From: Enterococcus pallens ATCC BAA-351
GTDB lineage: Bacteria; Bacillota; Bacilli; Lactobacillales; Enterococcaceae
Direction: 5' to 3'
Assembly: GCF_000407485.1 (NCBI RefSeq)
Contig: NZ_ASWD01000004.1
Span: forward strand, 186,001-250,000
DNA: 64,000 bases
Shown piece after piece: positions 1 through 8,794 of this stretch (the first letter of the stretch is position 1; the number at the start of each line of letters is the position of its first letter). The translations under genes were made by a program, and so were the position numbers. Under the pieces are notes generated by a model that saw only the letters and a program-made list of their open reading frames with translations, did not search any database and was not told the origin of the DNA.

Positions 1-125
1 GATGCTCTACCTTGAGCTGGATCTGCACTTGATCCTAATCCTGCAGCATGGCTCACGGCAGAACCAGCAGATAAACTTAAGGCTGCTAAAAATACTGTAC
101 TTGCTACTACTTTAGTCAATTTCAT
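1..125 (-). CDS. WxL-family surface protein, N-terminal part (cut by window edge)
   Basis: Forty-one codons of an exported protein run off the left end. The ATG at 123-125 is preceded by a GAGGAG ribosome site. The N-terminus MKLTKVVASTVFLAALSLSA is a classic signal peptide (positive start, hydrophobic core), with likely cleavage after the SHA residues near 26. What follows (GLGSSADPAQG) resembles the start of the mature part of the next gene, so I infer a third WxL paralogue in the same array. The WxL domain itself would lie outside the window, so the family call rests on the neighbours and the leader. Confidence 0.6.
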   Translation of the reverse strand, partial: MKLTKVVASTVFLAALSLSAGSAVSHAAGLGSSADPAQGRA

Positions 126-141
126 AATCGTTGCTCCTCTA

Positions 142-858
142 TTATTGATAAACTTCTGCGCTTAAAACCCAATTTACAGTTGAAGTAAACGTACCCGTTT
201 TAGCAACATTGGCTGGAATTGTTAAGCTTTCATTCGCTGCATCCCAAACATAAGTAGAAGTAGATTTACCCACTTTCGCAGTGCCATCCGCGCCAAAGAC
301 AGTTACGGCATTCCCTTCTCCTACAGGAATATCAACCGCACCAGCGTTAGACAATAATGCATCCTCTGCACTGGCATCTGGTGTATTCAATGCATTTCTA
401 GCTGTTCCTGCTGGCAGACTGAAGGTTGAACCAGTCAATTCATAATTTTGATCATTGGCAAATTCAGTTCTAGAAACCTTGACACTCCAACCATCTGCAT
501 TATCCCGATTGTCAGTTACTTGCAAATAATGATTGCCAGTCAATTTTGAAGCATAGGTTTGCTCACTCATGCTGACTTTATGGGTATCAAAGTCAAAGGT
601 TGAAGGATAAACATCTAAAGATAAAGGTCCTTTAGCATCTGTTTTGTCATTATTACCATCTGGCAGAGGATCTGGGTTAGGTTTTGTTGGGTCAGTAGGA
701 TCTTTGGGATCCGTTGCGTCATCATTTTCTGTGAAAGTAACCGTTCCTGTTCCTTCTGCTGGATCGGCAGCTGTTCCTGTTCCTGCCGCTTGAGTAATAG
801 ATGTTCCTAAAGTTAACGCACTTAAAACTAAAACACTAAATAAAGAAATTTTTTTCAT
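142..858 (-). CDS. WxL domain-containing cell-surface protein
   Basis: Secreted protein of about 238 residues: signal peptide, a Pro/Asp/Thr-rich linker rich in DPTDP-type repeats, then a C-terminal WxL domain with the hallmark YLQVTDNRDNADGWSVKV block and the closing WVL tripeptide (VNWVLSAEV). WxL domains bind peptidoglycan non-covalently at the cell surface in Lactobacillales. I prefer the ATG at 858 (MKKISLF) because GGTGA sits eight bases before it and it begins the signal peptide; an ATG at 873 would add five residues and has no good ribosome site. Usual WxL operons also carry a DUF916 anchor protein, which is not in this window. Family call is solid; ligand unknown. Confidence 0.85.
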   Translation of the reverse strand: MKKISLFSVLVLSALTLGTSITQAAGTGTAADPAEGTGTVTFTENDDATDPKDPTDPTKPNPDPLPDGNNDKTDAKGPLSLDVYPSTFDFDTHKVSMSEQTYASKLTGNHYLQVTDNRDNADGWSVKVSRTEFANDQNYELTGSTFSLPAGTARNALNTPDASAEDALLSNAGAVDIPVGEGNAVTVFGADGTAKVGKSTSTYVWDAANESLTIPANVAKTGTFTSTVNWVLSAEVYQ

Positions 859-884
859 TGTTCTTTTCACCATTTTCTAAAGAA

Positions 885-1628
885 TTAATTTGTTGCTTCG
901 GCTGTTAAGATCCAAGTGACTGTATTTGTATAGTTCCCTGCTTTAGCAACTCCAGTTGGAATCGTTAACTCTACATCAGCAGATTTCCACATTGAAGTGC
1001 TGGTTGCTTTTCCGCCTTTATCTTGACTTTTAGCTTCAAAAACCGTTTGTTCTGCTAAATCAATCTTTGCATCGTAGGTTTTCAACCGTGCATCAATATC
1101 AGTCGTTGGCGTGTTCAAACTGTTGCGTGCTTCTCCTGCTGGAATATTGATAGTGGTTCCAGTTAGGACTTTTGCGCCATCTGTTAAATAAGAGTCTTGT
1201 TTTACTTTAACGGACCAACCAAAAACATCAGAATCTCGGTTATCAGTAACTTGGAGGTATTGATTTTCAATAGGCGTACCATCATCAGTCGCATCACCAA
1301 CGTTTACTGCTTGATAAGTATGCTCAGTACTGTACATTTTTTGCTGACCAAAATTAAAAGCAGCAGGAGCTACATCCAAGGATAATGGTCCCTTGTTTCC
1401 GGTTAGGCTCCCCCCGTTATCTTCTGGCGCTTTGTCGGAATCACCTGGCTTTGATGGATCAAGTGGATTTACCGGACCAGTCGGTTCATCATTTTCAATT
1501 AATTCAACCTGACCAGGTGTTTTAGCCGAACTTGCTTCTGCTGCCAATACCTTTTCTCCCTGTAGTCCTAAAGCAGTACTGCACAATAATAGTGAAGCCA
1601 GCACTGCAATATTTCTTCCTTTTTTCAC
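885..1628 (-). CDS. WxL domain-containing cell-surface protein
   Basis: Second complete WxL paralogue, about 247 residues: signal peptide, acidic/proline linker (EPTGPVNPLDPSKPGDSDK), then a WxL domain with YLQVTDNRDSDVFGWSVKV and a terminal WIL tripeptide. A GTG start at 1628 has AAGGAG seven bases upstream; the ATG at 1634 has the same GGAG almost touching it, too close to work well. The gene is followed after 26 bases by the next WxL gene, so the three are probably one transcript. It probably acts as a surface-layer component or adhesin, by analogy with other enterococcal WxL clusters; nothing in the sequence names a ligand. Confidence 0.85.
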   Translation of the reverse strand: MKKGRNIAVLASLLLCSTALGLQGEKVLAAEASSAKTPGQVELIENDEPTGPVNPLDPSKPGDSDKAPEDNGGSLTGNKGPLSLDVAPAAFNFGQQKMYSTEHTYQAVNVGDATDDGTPIENQYLQVTDNRDSDVFGWSVKVKQDSYLTDGAKVLTGTTINIPAGEARNSLNTPTTDIDARLKTYDAKIDLAEQTVFEAKSQDKGGKATSTSMWKSADVELTIPTGVAKAGNYTNTVTWILTAEATN

Positions 1629-2014
1629 TGTCATTCTCCTTTACAATATATTCTCTCTTTTAATAATAATTATTCCAAGAGCACACTATTACCATACGGC
1701 TCAGACCAGTAAAAAGTCAAAATTATGGGTCTAAATCCAGTGTTCCTTTTTATCAACAGCTGATTAAAAAATTTGAACACTACGGAAATTAAAAAACTAA
1801 ATATCTATTTTTAAAACTTTTAAAAACCATTTACAAAGGCATTACAGGCCGAAATTCTTTTTATAAAGAAACGACATAAATGTTTTAAAATCACATGAAA
1901 ATCCTAGATTTATCAAAAGGAAATGGATTCCCTCTCCTTGCTTCCACTAGCAAAAAAATAACAACTGTATACCATAAGCATTCTACAGCAAACTATTTTT
2001 GAAAAGTTTATTAG
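1629..2014. other. Intergenic region upstream of the WxL array
   Basis: AT-rich DNA without a credible gene. It must hold the promoter of the WxL genes, but I cannot pick -35/-10 boxes with confidence. The stretch directly after it carries a gene remnant on the other strand. Confidence 0.4.
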
Positions 2015-2218
2015 CCGCTTAGCTATCAGTTAAATTGGGATGTCAATCTGACGAACGCCTTGACCGAACCGGTAGAAACACGACTGGCGAAGTTCATCCT
2101 GCCCCATCAGGAACAGAGAAAATTTTTGTTTCGCTTGACCACTTGCACCGCTGTCATAACTGCCAGTTATCAGTACCTTTTACGCATAATCGGATACTCA
2201 GATTTTTTGATAAGCTGA
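2015..2218 (+). pseudogene. Remnant of a Crp/Fnr-type (YeiL-like) regulator C-terminus
   Basis: A 67-codon open stretch with no start codon reads as the helix-turn-helix end of a Crp/Fnr family regulator: PVETRLAKFIL, then a degraded segment, then ASYQYLLRIIGYSDF, which resembles the recognition helix block TSYRHLLRVL of YeiL-like proteins. A stop codon lies immediately upstream in frame (2012-2014) and there is no room for the cyclic-nucleotide-binding domain, so it is a fossil. The assignment rests on motif resemblance only. Confidence 0.45.
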
Positions 2219-2311
2219 AGAGCTATTACCAGATTGGTGTTGTTCAGGTGTTGAAGTGATGGGGGAGCATTTGGGTTGTTCAATGTGGCAGGATATCAGA
2301 AACTTTATACA

Positions 2312-2352
2312 TAAAAAGTCACCCAGAAGAAGATATCTCTTTTGGGTGACTT
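2312..2352 (-). terminator. Rho-independent terminator of the first PTS operon
   Basis: On the minus strand AAGTCACCCA pairs with TGGGTGACTT (arms 2343-2352 and 2316-2325), followed by a T run. It lies about 45 bases after the kinase stop codon. Confidence 0.85.
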
Positions 2353-2394
2353 CGTTTACACTATTTTCTTTTTTTAAAAAGGCTTGAGTTTGAT

Positions 2395-3906
2395 TTATAA
2401 GCTTTTTTCAAGCGTTATTTGTTCATCCAAGACCGTTTGATGAAAGTTCTCTTCCACCAAAAATCGTTTGGACTCATACAAATAGGAATACTTGTCCAAT
2501 AATTTATTAAAGGATTCGACTTGCTTGGCATTAGGCTTTATAACCCGATAATCTGTTGGGTAATCAAAGTCCGGATAAGCTGCTTTCAAAGCCCCAAAGG
2601 AAACAGCCTCTTCCATCTTGGTAACGCTGATTTCCTTGTTCAAAGCATCAGCCTTTAATTGAACCCACAATGGATTTTTTATGACTGGACCAATGGCAAT
2701 TACTCGATTCACCTGCTCCATTGGGAAACAAGAAGCTACCTGTTTCATCTCTAGACACAGTCCTAAAATGATTCCCAACAAAACATCTTCTCTACGAGTC
2801 TCCAGGCTAATCCCATACATCAAGCCGCGCGATCGGCCATTTTTGAAGGGAGCACCTGATCCATTTAAATGAGGAATCAAAATCACAGGGTCCTCCAATG
2901 AAATTTTATCCTGCAAATACTGCTGATATAGTTCTTGGCAATCCTTTTCAAAGGCAGCCTGATCAATGTTGAAAAATTTTTGATACCATTCAAAGGCATT
3001 TCCTCCGGTAGGCATCGAAGAAAACAGCGTATAATAGCGCGGATCGGTAAAAATCCCATTCGATAACGATTCCTGAAAGGATTTTAATTTCAAAAATGGT
3101 TGGCTGTTAATTAACAGCAATCCCTCAGTCGTCCCAGTAGAATTCAGCAAATCTTTCTCATGAATATCGATTCCCAAAGCCCCTACCATGTGATCGTGGC
3201 CTGCAATTCTTACTGATATGCTTTCTTCTTTTAATAAATCAAGCTGCCCAGTCGAAGTCCAGCCGACAATCGCTCCTGAACCAACCACCTGCGGAAAACA
3301 AATCTGCTCCTGCAGTTGAAAAATGGCTAAAATTTCTTGGGACCAGCAACGCTGCTGCAAATCAAAGCACATCGTTCGACTAGCCATCGAAAATTCCGTC
3401 ATCATTTCTCCTGTCAAATAGAAACAAAACAAGTCGGGAATGTTTAACCAGGTTAAATGTTGCTCTTCAGTAAGGTCGAAATGATCCACTAACCACTTGA
3501 TTTTAGGAAGACTATAATTTGTGTGGGCCGGTAATCCAGTAATTTCATAGATGCGCTGTTTTTGCTTTTCAGTCAAAGCATTCACATACTCCGATGCACG
3601 CTTGTCATACCAAGCGATTAGCGGTGTCACCACCTGTCCCTGTGAATTCACTAATACACCAGCTTCACCAACACTGGAAATATTGATCGAATCAATATCT
3701 CCAGCATTGCTTGCTACAAAAGTCGTCAAGATTTCCAACAATTGATGCCAAATTTTGTCTAAATCAAACAATTCACCAAACTGATCCTGTTGTTTACTTG
3801 TTTGAAAACTTTCACGAGAAACCAATCTACCAGTGGCGATCTCAAAAAGGGAAACTTTAGAATTAGTTGTTCCGATATCAATTGTTATGGAAAACTTTTT
3901 AGCCAT
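2395..3906 (-). CDS. FGGY-family carbohydrate kinase
   Basis: Predicted cytosolic sugar or polyol kinase of 503 residues, the usual FGGY length. The N-terminal ATPase loop (ITIDIGTTNSKVSLFE), the substrate-domain GHDHMVGALG, NSTGTTEG and the GGNAFEWYQK block are those of xylulokinase/gluconokinase relatives. It is the last gene of the operon and overlaps the EIIC gene by eight bases, so translation is coupled. Having an ATP-dependent kinase beside a complete PTS and an aldolase suggests the imported phosphosugar or a dephosphorylated intermediate is phosphorylated again, or that a second, unphosphorylated substrate feeds the same route. Substrate not identifiable from sequence alone. Confidence 0.85.
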   Translation of the reverse strand: MAKKFSITIDIGTTNSKVSLFEIATGRLVSRESFQTSKQQDQFGELFDLDKIWHQLLEILTTFVASNAGDIDSINISSVGEAGVLVNSQGQVVTPLIAWYDKRASEYVNALTEKQKQRIYEITGLPAHTNYSLPKIKWLVDHFDLTEEQHLTWLNIPDLFCFYLTGEMMTEFSMASRTMCFDLQQRCWSQEILAIFQLQEQICFPQVVGSGAIVGWTSTGQLDLLKEESISVRIAGHDHMVGALGIDIHEKDLLNSTGTTEGLLLINSQPFLKLKSFQESLSNGIFTDPRYYTLFSSMPTGGNAFEWYQKFFNIDQAAFEKDCQELYQQYLQDKISLEDPVILIPHLNGSGAPFKNGRSRGLMYGISLETRREDVLLGIILGLCLEMKQVASCFPMEQVNRVIAIGPVIKNPLWVQLKADALNKEISVTKMEEAVSFGALKAAYPDFDYPTDYRVIKPNAKQVESFNKLLDKYSYLYESKRFLVEENFHQTVLDEQITLEKSL

Positions 3907-5299
3907 TCACTGACTTCCCTTCTGCTGCTGAAGGATCTTCCACCATATGCGTTTGCTTGTAGGTAATTTTATACAACCAGAACAAAGCAATACCCACAAC
4001 CGGAATTAAAATCAGAGCAAGTATGTTGCCATTAAATATTTGCATCAGCCAAAAGCGCAATGGATTTCCGCCGTCCAAGAAACTGGAAACTAAACCGCTA
4101 GAGCCTTCTGGGAAACTGAAATTAACATCTTTAGCCATTCCGGTGATAAATGGTGCAATCGCCGAAGCAATGTACAAATCGCCAATCATGATTGGAATAG
4201 TAATCAAAACAGCACGGAACACGTTTCCTTTAGTAGAAAGGACTACCATCGAAGCCATAACTGCTAGATTCGCCAAATCACCCAATGGTAATACCGTGTT
4301 TCCAGGTAAAATGAAGGCCAATACTACCGCAATAGGCGTCAATAACAAGGCTGTTGAAATAATCGCTGGATTTCCTACTGCAACTGCAATATCTAATCCG
4401 ATATACAAATCATCACGATCTGGATAGCGGCTGTTTAAGAATTTTTTGATGGCTTCAGAAATTGGAAGCAAGCCTTCCATCAAGATACGGACCATCCGCG
4501 GCAAAATGAACATAACTGCTCCGATACTAATCCCTGTTGATAAAATATCTTTCAAATCATATCCTGCTGCTGCACCCAGTAATAGTCCCAAAATGGTACC
4601 AACCATCATTGGTTCGCCAAAAATCCCAAAACGTTTTTGGATACTAACCGGGTTAATATCGATTTTTCTGATTCCTGGAATCATGTCAATGATCCGATTT
4701 CCCAGCAATCCAATCGGAAAGAATGTAATAGAAGAGACGGTTGGCATCGAAATACCTTCCAGACCAAAATATTCTTCACCCATAGGAGCTGCCCAATCGG
4801 CCATTTTCAAAACAATAATCGCAATCACTGCTGATGCTAGGATTCCCAACCAGAAACTTCCTGTGCTATAATAGACAAGTGTTCCTGCAAGCGCAAAGTG
4901 CCAGTAATTCCACATGTCCACGTCAACTGTTTTTGTTTGGTTAATTGCCAGCATGATAATATTGATCAGCATGGTTAACGGAATAACAAATGGTGCAATA
5001 GGTGATCCCCAAGTAATTGCTGATAAAGGCGGCCAACCTAAGTCAACTACTGGGAGATTAATTCCTGTTTGCTCAACCATGGCTTGCGCTGCAGGACCTA
5101 CATTATTGGTCAAAATATCAAAAATTGCGTAAATACCAACAAAACCAATTCCTACGGTTAAGGACGAACGCAGCGCCTTCGCTGGTTTGATTTTGAACAC
5201 TAATGCTAAGATAAATAAAACTAGGGGCAGCATTACAGTTGGTCCAAACCCCAGGATATACTGTACTACATCATATAAAGTCTGCGAGATGTTTTCCAT
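3899..5299 (-). CDS. PTS galactitol-type EIIC permease
   Basis: Integral membrane permease of 466 residues with about ten hydrophobic segments, matching the EIIC-Gat family (start FGPTVMLPLVLFILALVFKI, later DLGWPPLSAITWGSPIAPFV). It translocates and, with EIIB, phosphorylates a polyol or sugar. ATG at 5297-5299 follows AAAAGGAGAATAGT. It follows the EIIB gene by one base. The similar EIIC at 31663-33057 is a paralogue in a different operon. Galactitol is the family name, not a proven substrate. Confidence 0.9.
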   Translation of the reverse strand: MENISQTLYDVVQYILGFGPTVMLPLVLFILALVFKIKPAKALRSSLTVGIGFVGIYAIFDILTNNVGPAAQAMVEQTGINLPVVDLGWPPLSAITWGSPIAPFVIPLTMLINIIMLAINQTKTVDVDMWNYWHFALAGTLVYYSTGSFWLGILASAVIAIIVLKMADWAAPMGEEYFGLEGISMPTVSSITFFPIGLLGNRIIDMIPGIRKIDINPVSIQKRFGIFGEPMMVGTILGLLLGAAAGYDLKDILSTGISIGAVMFILPRMVRILMEGLLPISEAIKKFLNSRYPDRDDLYIGLDIAVAVGNPAIISTALLLTPIAVVLAFILPGNTVLPLGDLANLAVMASMVVLSTKGNVFRAVLITIPIMIGDLYIASAIAPFITGMAKDVNFSFPEGSSGLVSSFLDGGNPLRFWLMQIFNGNILALILIPVVGIALFWLYKITYKQTHMVEDPSAAEGKSVNG

Positions 5300-5300
5300 A

Positions 5301-5588
5301 CTATTCTCCTTTTAATTGAGCATAAATTGCATTTAATACCTTCTCTTCACCCACACCTGTAATTAACGCCAAGCCATTGATCACTGGTGTTGTTAATTCA
5401 TAAGGAATTTTTGTAGTTGAAACAATCAAATCTGCATCATCTGAATTTTGTTGTACAGAAGCTACATTGGTTTGAGAATAATTCACATCATTCATCCCTT
5501 TTTCATTCAAAAACTCCATTACCTTTTCCGTTACCGCGGTTGATGTTGCAATCCCTGTTGCACATACAAACAATAAATTTTTAGCCAT
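5301..5588 (-). CDS. PTS galactitol-type EIIB
   Basis: Ninety-five-residue cytosolic phosphocarrier. The P-loop FVCATGIATSTAV puts the phosphorylated cysteine at residue 9, as in GatB. It accepts phosphate from the EIIA encoded just upstream and passes it to the substrate at EIIC. A GGAGG-type ribosome site (AGGAGGAAAAAAAG) precedes the ATG. Confidence 0.92.
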   Translation of the reverse strand: MAKNLLFVCATGIATSTAVTEKVMEFLNEKGMNDVNYSQTNVASVQQNSDDADLIVSTTKIPYELTTPVINGLALITGVGEEKVLNAIYAQLKGE

Positions 5589-5600
5589 CTTTTTTTCCTC

Positions 5601-6065
5601 CTAAAGTTTGATCTCTTCTCTTGCGATTTGATAAATTTCTTCTTTTGTTCCTTGTTTAATCCGTTCCAATAATTCAGCCTTTGGTAAAATGCCCATCAGC
5701 TTTTGCAGGATATTTAACTGCTTGTTTGACTGGCCCAATGCTAATAAAAAGACAATCGATACGTCAATCTTTGTATCATCCATTCCACCCATAACTTCCA
5801 TTTGTATTGGGTTCTTCAGAGTAGCAATCGTTACGCGGTTGTTATGAACAAATTTGGCATCGGTATGTGGAATTGCCACGCCGATCGGTTCAGTCGGTAA
5901 ACCGGTAGGAAATCCTTCTTCCCGTTTTATGACTTGTTCTGGATACTCTGCTACAACATCTTGATCTTCAATCAATGGTTGAGCAATGATGTTGATTAAT
6001 TCTGGGAAATCCTTCGCCTCAACATTTACAAAAATATTTTTCGCATTGGTTAACGCTTCACTCAT
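5601..6065 (-). CDS. PTS fructose/galactitol-type EIIA (PTS_EIIA_2)
   Basis: Cytosolic EIIA of about 154 residues. The phosphorylated histidine is in GVAIPHTDA (His67 when counted from the ATG at 6065), the standard PTS_EIIA_2 motif. The ATG at 6065 has GGAGG seven bases upstream, whereas an in-frame TTG at 6071 lies against the ribosome site, so I choose the ATG. It overlaps the aldolase stop as ATGA, implying coupled translation. Operon order is regulator, aldolase, EIIA, EIIB, EIIC, kinase. Confidence 0.92.
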   Translation of the reverse strand: MSEALTNAKNIFVNVEAKDFPELINIIAQPLIEDQDVVAEYPEQVIKREEGFPTGLPTEPIGVAIPHTDAKFVHNNRVTIATLKNPIQMEVMGGMDDTKIDVSIVFLLALGQSNKQLNILQKLMGILPKAELLERIKQGTKEEIYQIAREEIKL

Positions 6066-6910
6066 TGGCAAACCTCCACTGCATTCATACTCAAAATTTT
6101 GGCATACACTGTTTCAAACACCGCATCTTCTGCGTTTTGAAGGACCTTGATTAAGTTCGCTTCTTGATTATTTTCTTCATATGCTTTTCCAACGCTTTTA
6201 ATATAACTTTGCCGCAAGTCGCTGGCAATGTTGATCTTGGCAACATTGAAATGGACCATTCGCTGAATGTGCTCGTCAGGGATCCCTGATCCGCCATGGA
6301 TGACTAACGGTACTGGTGAAACTTCATTGATTTCTTCCAATAAAGCGAAATCAATTCGCGGTTCATCTTCTAAACCATGGACATTTCCTACTGAAATAGC
6401 CAACATGTCACAGCCCGTTCGTTCCACGAACTCTTTGACTTGGGATGGATCGGTTTTCGAATCCGCCTCGCTGACGTGATCATCTTCTTTTCCAAGAATA
6501 GCACCTAACTCAGCTTCTACCGGAATCCCATAGGCCTTGGCAAAATCGACTGCTTTTTTGGTAAAGGCAATATTTTCTTCAAAATCATAGGCGGCACCAT
6601 CAATCATTACCGATGTAAAGCCAGCCCGAGTTGCCCGTTTAACATCTTCAAATTTTTTCCCATGATCCAAATGCAAGGCTACCGGTGTATCCATATCCTC
6701 AGCGTAGCGAGCAACCATATCCACGATATATTCATAACCAGCTAAACTGATATTGGTCGGTGCCACTTGGATAAAGGTGGGAATGCCACTTTCTTCAACT
6801 GCTCTTAAAATTCCCACCGTTGTTTCCAGATTCGTGGTATTAAAGGCGCCTGCGATTACTTTTCTTTCCTTGATAATGTCTAATAATGTATAACCATTTA
6901 CTAACGGCAT
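6062..6910 (-). CDS. Class II fructose/tagatose-bisphosphate-type aldolase
   Basis: Zinc-dependent class II aldolase of 282 residues (KbaY/GatY/FbaA family). Visible marks: NTTNLET near the start, the zinc-binding LHLDHGK, AELGAILG, GNVHGLEDEPRID and the phosphate-binding VIHGGSGIPDE. The ATG at 6910 follows GGGAGG by ten bases and comes two bases after the regulator stop; a longer reading from 6970 would overlap the regulator and is unlikely. It probably cleaves the phosphorylated keto-sugar made from the PTS product to dihydroxyacetone phosphate plus an aldehyde. Confidence 0.9.
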   Translation of the reverse strand: MPLVNGYTLLDIIKERKVIAGAFNTTNLETTVGILRAVEESGIPTFIQVAPTNISLAGYEYIVDMVARYAEDMDTPVALHLDHGKKFEDVKRATRAGFTSVMIDGAAYDFEENIAFTKKAVDFAKAYGIPVEAELGAILGKEDDHVSEADSKTDPSQVKEFVERTGCDMLAISVGNVHGLEDEPRIDFALLEEINEVSPVPLVIHGGSGIPDEHIQRMVHFNVAKINIASDLRQSYIKSVGKAYEENNQEANLIKVLQNAEDAVFETVYAKILSMNAVEVCQ

Positions 6911-6912
6911 GC

Positions 6913-7653
6913 TTACATTTCCTCCCTTTGAAGTACCGTTCCAAGGTAGTACTTGTTCGCCTTCAGCCATACATTTCCGAATTCTACTGGCAGTCCTCCT
7001 TCTAAATAGACTAATTGTTCTAGATGCAAGACCGGTGAATCTGGGGCAACCTCTAGCTCTTTACCTCTTTTTTCTCCGACCACTCTGGCGGCATATCTGC
7101 TTTCAGAGTAAGCAATGCGTTTTCCACTGACTTCTTCCATTACCTTAAACAAGCTTTCCTTGTTGTAATCGTGGTCTTCAACTCCAGGGCATAGTTTGCT
7201 GTTGATCCTGTTTTCGATCAGCATTACTTTCTCACCTTCAACATACCGAATTCGTTTCATGTACAAATACTCTTCGCCAACTGTAATGTTCAACCTTGAA
7301 GCGATTTCTTTTGTTGCCTTACGGAATTCAGAAGTGATGACCTTCGTTTCATAAGCTAATTTTTGCCCCTCCAAGGATTCAGCGAATGAAAGCAGTCCTT
7401 TACCGAGGGAGTAAGAAATATTATCCTCAGTTACATACGTGCCTTTCCCTTGAATCTGATACAACAAACCTTCTTCTACTAGTAAATTCACTGCTTTTTT
7501 TACTGTCCCTCTGCTAACTTCCAAAGACTTCATTATTTGATTTTCAGAAGGTATTTGTTCCCCCTTTCCCCATTCTTCAGCGTAAATATTATTTCGTAAA
7601 TAATCTGCTACTTGGAGATAAACTGGCTTTGAAACCTCTCTGTTAATGATCAT
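6913..7653 (-). CDS. GntR-family (HutC/UTRA) transcriptional regulator
   Basis: DNA-binding regulator of about 246 residues: winged helix at the N-terminus (KPVYLQVADYLRNNIY, IPSENQIMKSLEVSRGTVKK, GKGTYV) and a UTRA ligand-binding domain (SESRYAARV, PVLHLEQLVYLEGG, PVEFGNVWLKANKY). The ATG at 7653 has a perfect GGAGGTGATCAA site; upstream in-frame ATGs up to 7770 lie inside the operator/promoter region. First gene of the PTS operon, so it is probably autoregulated through the GTACAA repeats just upstream and induced by a phosphosugar. Confidence 0.9.
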   Translation of the reverse strand: MIINREVSKPVYLQVADYLRNNIYAEEWGKGEQIPSENQIMKSLEVSRGTVKKAVNLLVEEGLLYQIQGKGTYVTEDNISYSLGKGLLSFAESLEGQKLAYETKVITSEFRKATKEIASRLNITVGEEYLYMKRIRYVEGEKVMLIENRINSKLCPGVEDHDYNKESLFKVMEEVSGKRIAYSESRYAARVVGEKRGKELEVAPDSPVLHLEQLVYLEGGLPVEFGNVWLKANKYYLGTVLQREEM

Positions 7654-7693
7654 TTGATCACCTCCGATATTCATTTTTGTTCCCATTTTAAAT

Positions 7694-7750
7694 GTACAAG
7701 CATAACCAACAGTGTACAAGACTGTCATAGCATGTACAACCGGGTACAAG
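7694..7750. promoter_or_regulatory. Four phased GTACAA boxes, candidate GntR operator
   Basis: The hexamer GTACAA occurs on the plus strand at 7694, 7714, 7734 and 7744, spacing 20, 20 and 10 bases, thus on one face of the helix. Three copies extend to GTACAAG. The cluster sits 40-100 bases upstream of the GntR start. TTGTAC-type half-sites suit a GntR/HutC repressor. The rest of 7654-8010 shows no credible gene. Confidence 0.6.
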
Positions 7751-8010
7751 TCCATTGTAATCGGTAACATCTGAAATGTAAAGGATTTTTTTAGTTGCGG
7801 AGTTATTCAGTTCATTAAATAATCGTCTTTTATCTGGAATTTCAAACATAGCTTTTTTGAGAGCCCTTTTCCCAGTTAACCTATTAACTCTAGAAGAATC
7901 CTCTCTTGCAAAAAAAGACACTTTCAATAATCCGCGAAATTTTTTCTAGAATGTCCAGATATTGAAAAAATTTGATCCATTCTGTACGGCAGGGAGAAAT
8001 TTACATAGTT

Positions 8011-8050
8011 AAAAAGCCACCGCAAACCAAAATAATGGTGTGCGATGACT
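8011..8050 (-). terminator. Rho-independent terminator of the phosphoesterase gene
   Basis: On the minus strand GTCATCGCACACCA pairs (one mismatch, two G-U) with TGGTTTGCGGTGGC, followed by TTTTT. It lies 40 bases after the stop at 8087. Confidence 0.8.
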
Positions 8051-8086
8051 TTTCGACTTATCATTGCTGCTTATATAATAGGATTG

Positions 8087-8626
8087 CTAAGGCATTTCTC
8101 TTTGGCTCACAACCTGTACCACCTCATCGATGCTGATGGGCTTGTAGTCAATCATATCTACTCCGACATTCATAGCGGTTGCGCCTAGCATATCTTTAAA
8201 ATAGGCCACCCGCGTATTATGAACATGACCATATAAGTGAATGGCTCCTTGATAAAAGCCGTCCCATTCCAAAATAGGATAGTGAAACAAGACAAATCTT
8301 CTTTTATTGTATTTGAACGAATAGTAATCCTTCACCCATTCAAAAAGAGTAGAATCAAAAGCCTCATCCTTCAAATAATTTTCATGGTTTCCCTTAATCA
8401 AGTATTTTCTACCACGCAGTTTTTTTAGAATCTGATTGGCTTGTTCACCTGTTCCTCTGTAAACGAAATCACCCAAAATATAAACTTCATCCTTTGGTGA
8501 CTTCACCACCTTATTCCAATTATTAATCAACTGTTTGTTCATCTCGGTGACATCCTGAAATGGGCGATCGCTAAACGTAATCACAGCTTCATGATAAAAA
8601 TGCAGATCTGCAATAAAATATTTCAT
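8087..8626 (-). CDS. Calcineurin-like metallophosphoesterase
   Basis: Predicted cytosolic metal-dependent phosphoesterase of 179 residues. Metal-binding motifs in order: DLHFYH near the start, ILGDFVYRG, KGNHE, LFHYPILEW and YGHVHN. Length and motif set fit the small MPE/YfcE-like group. The ATG at 8626 has AAGAAGGG upstream and starts directly at the first beta strand (MKYFIADLHF); a reading from 8701 would add a basic tail with no ribosome site. Single-gene unit. Substrate unknown. Confidence 0.88.
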   Translation of the reverse strand: MKYFIADLHFYHEAVITFSDRPFQDVTEMNKQLINNWNKVVKSPKDEVYILGDFVYRGTGEQANQILKKLRGRKYLIKGNHENYLKDEAFDSTLFEWVKDYYSFKYNKRRFVLFHYPILEWDGFYQGAIHLYGHVHNTRVAYFKDMLGATAMNVGVDMIDYKPISIDEVVQVVSQREMP

Positions 8627-8724
8627 TTTTCCCTTCTTTCTTATTGTTGAAACAAAAAACATCCTGGCTGTTAGACAATTTCGTCGTACTGCTCTATCCA
8701 TACACTACCTTATAAACAAGATTA

Positions 8725-8771
8725 ATAGATGCTTCTTGAAAACGGTGAAGGCTTTTCCAAAAAGCATCTAT
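8725..8771 (-). terminator. Hairpin downstream of the lipoprotein gene
   Basis: ATAGATGCTT (8725-8734) and AAGCATCTAT (8762-8771) are perfectly complementary with a 27-base loop. The following T run is weak, so termination is likely but not certain. Confidence 0.55.
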
Positions 8772-8794
8772 CTCAAATTTCATGTGACCTTACT

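Noticed and set aside
4023-4871. Long plus-strand open frames opposite the first EIIC
   Set aside because: Shadow frames of a membrane protein gene; composition not protein-like.
7688-7927. Small minus-strand protein upstream of the GntR gene
   Set aside because: Covers the operator repeats, has no ribosome site and reads unlike protein.
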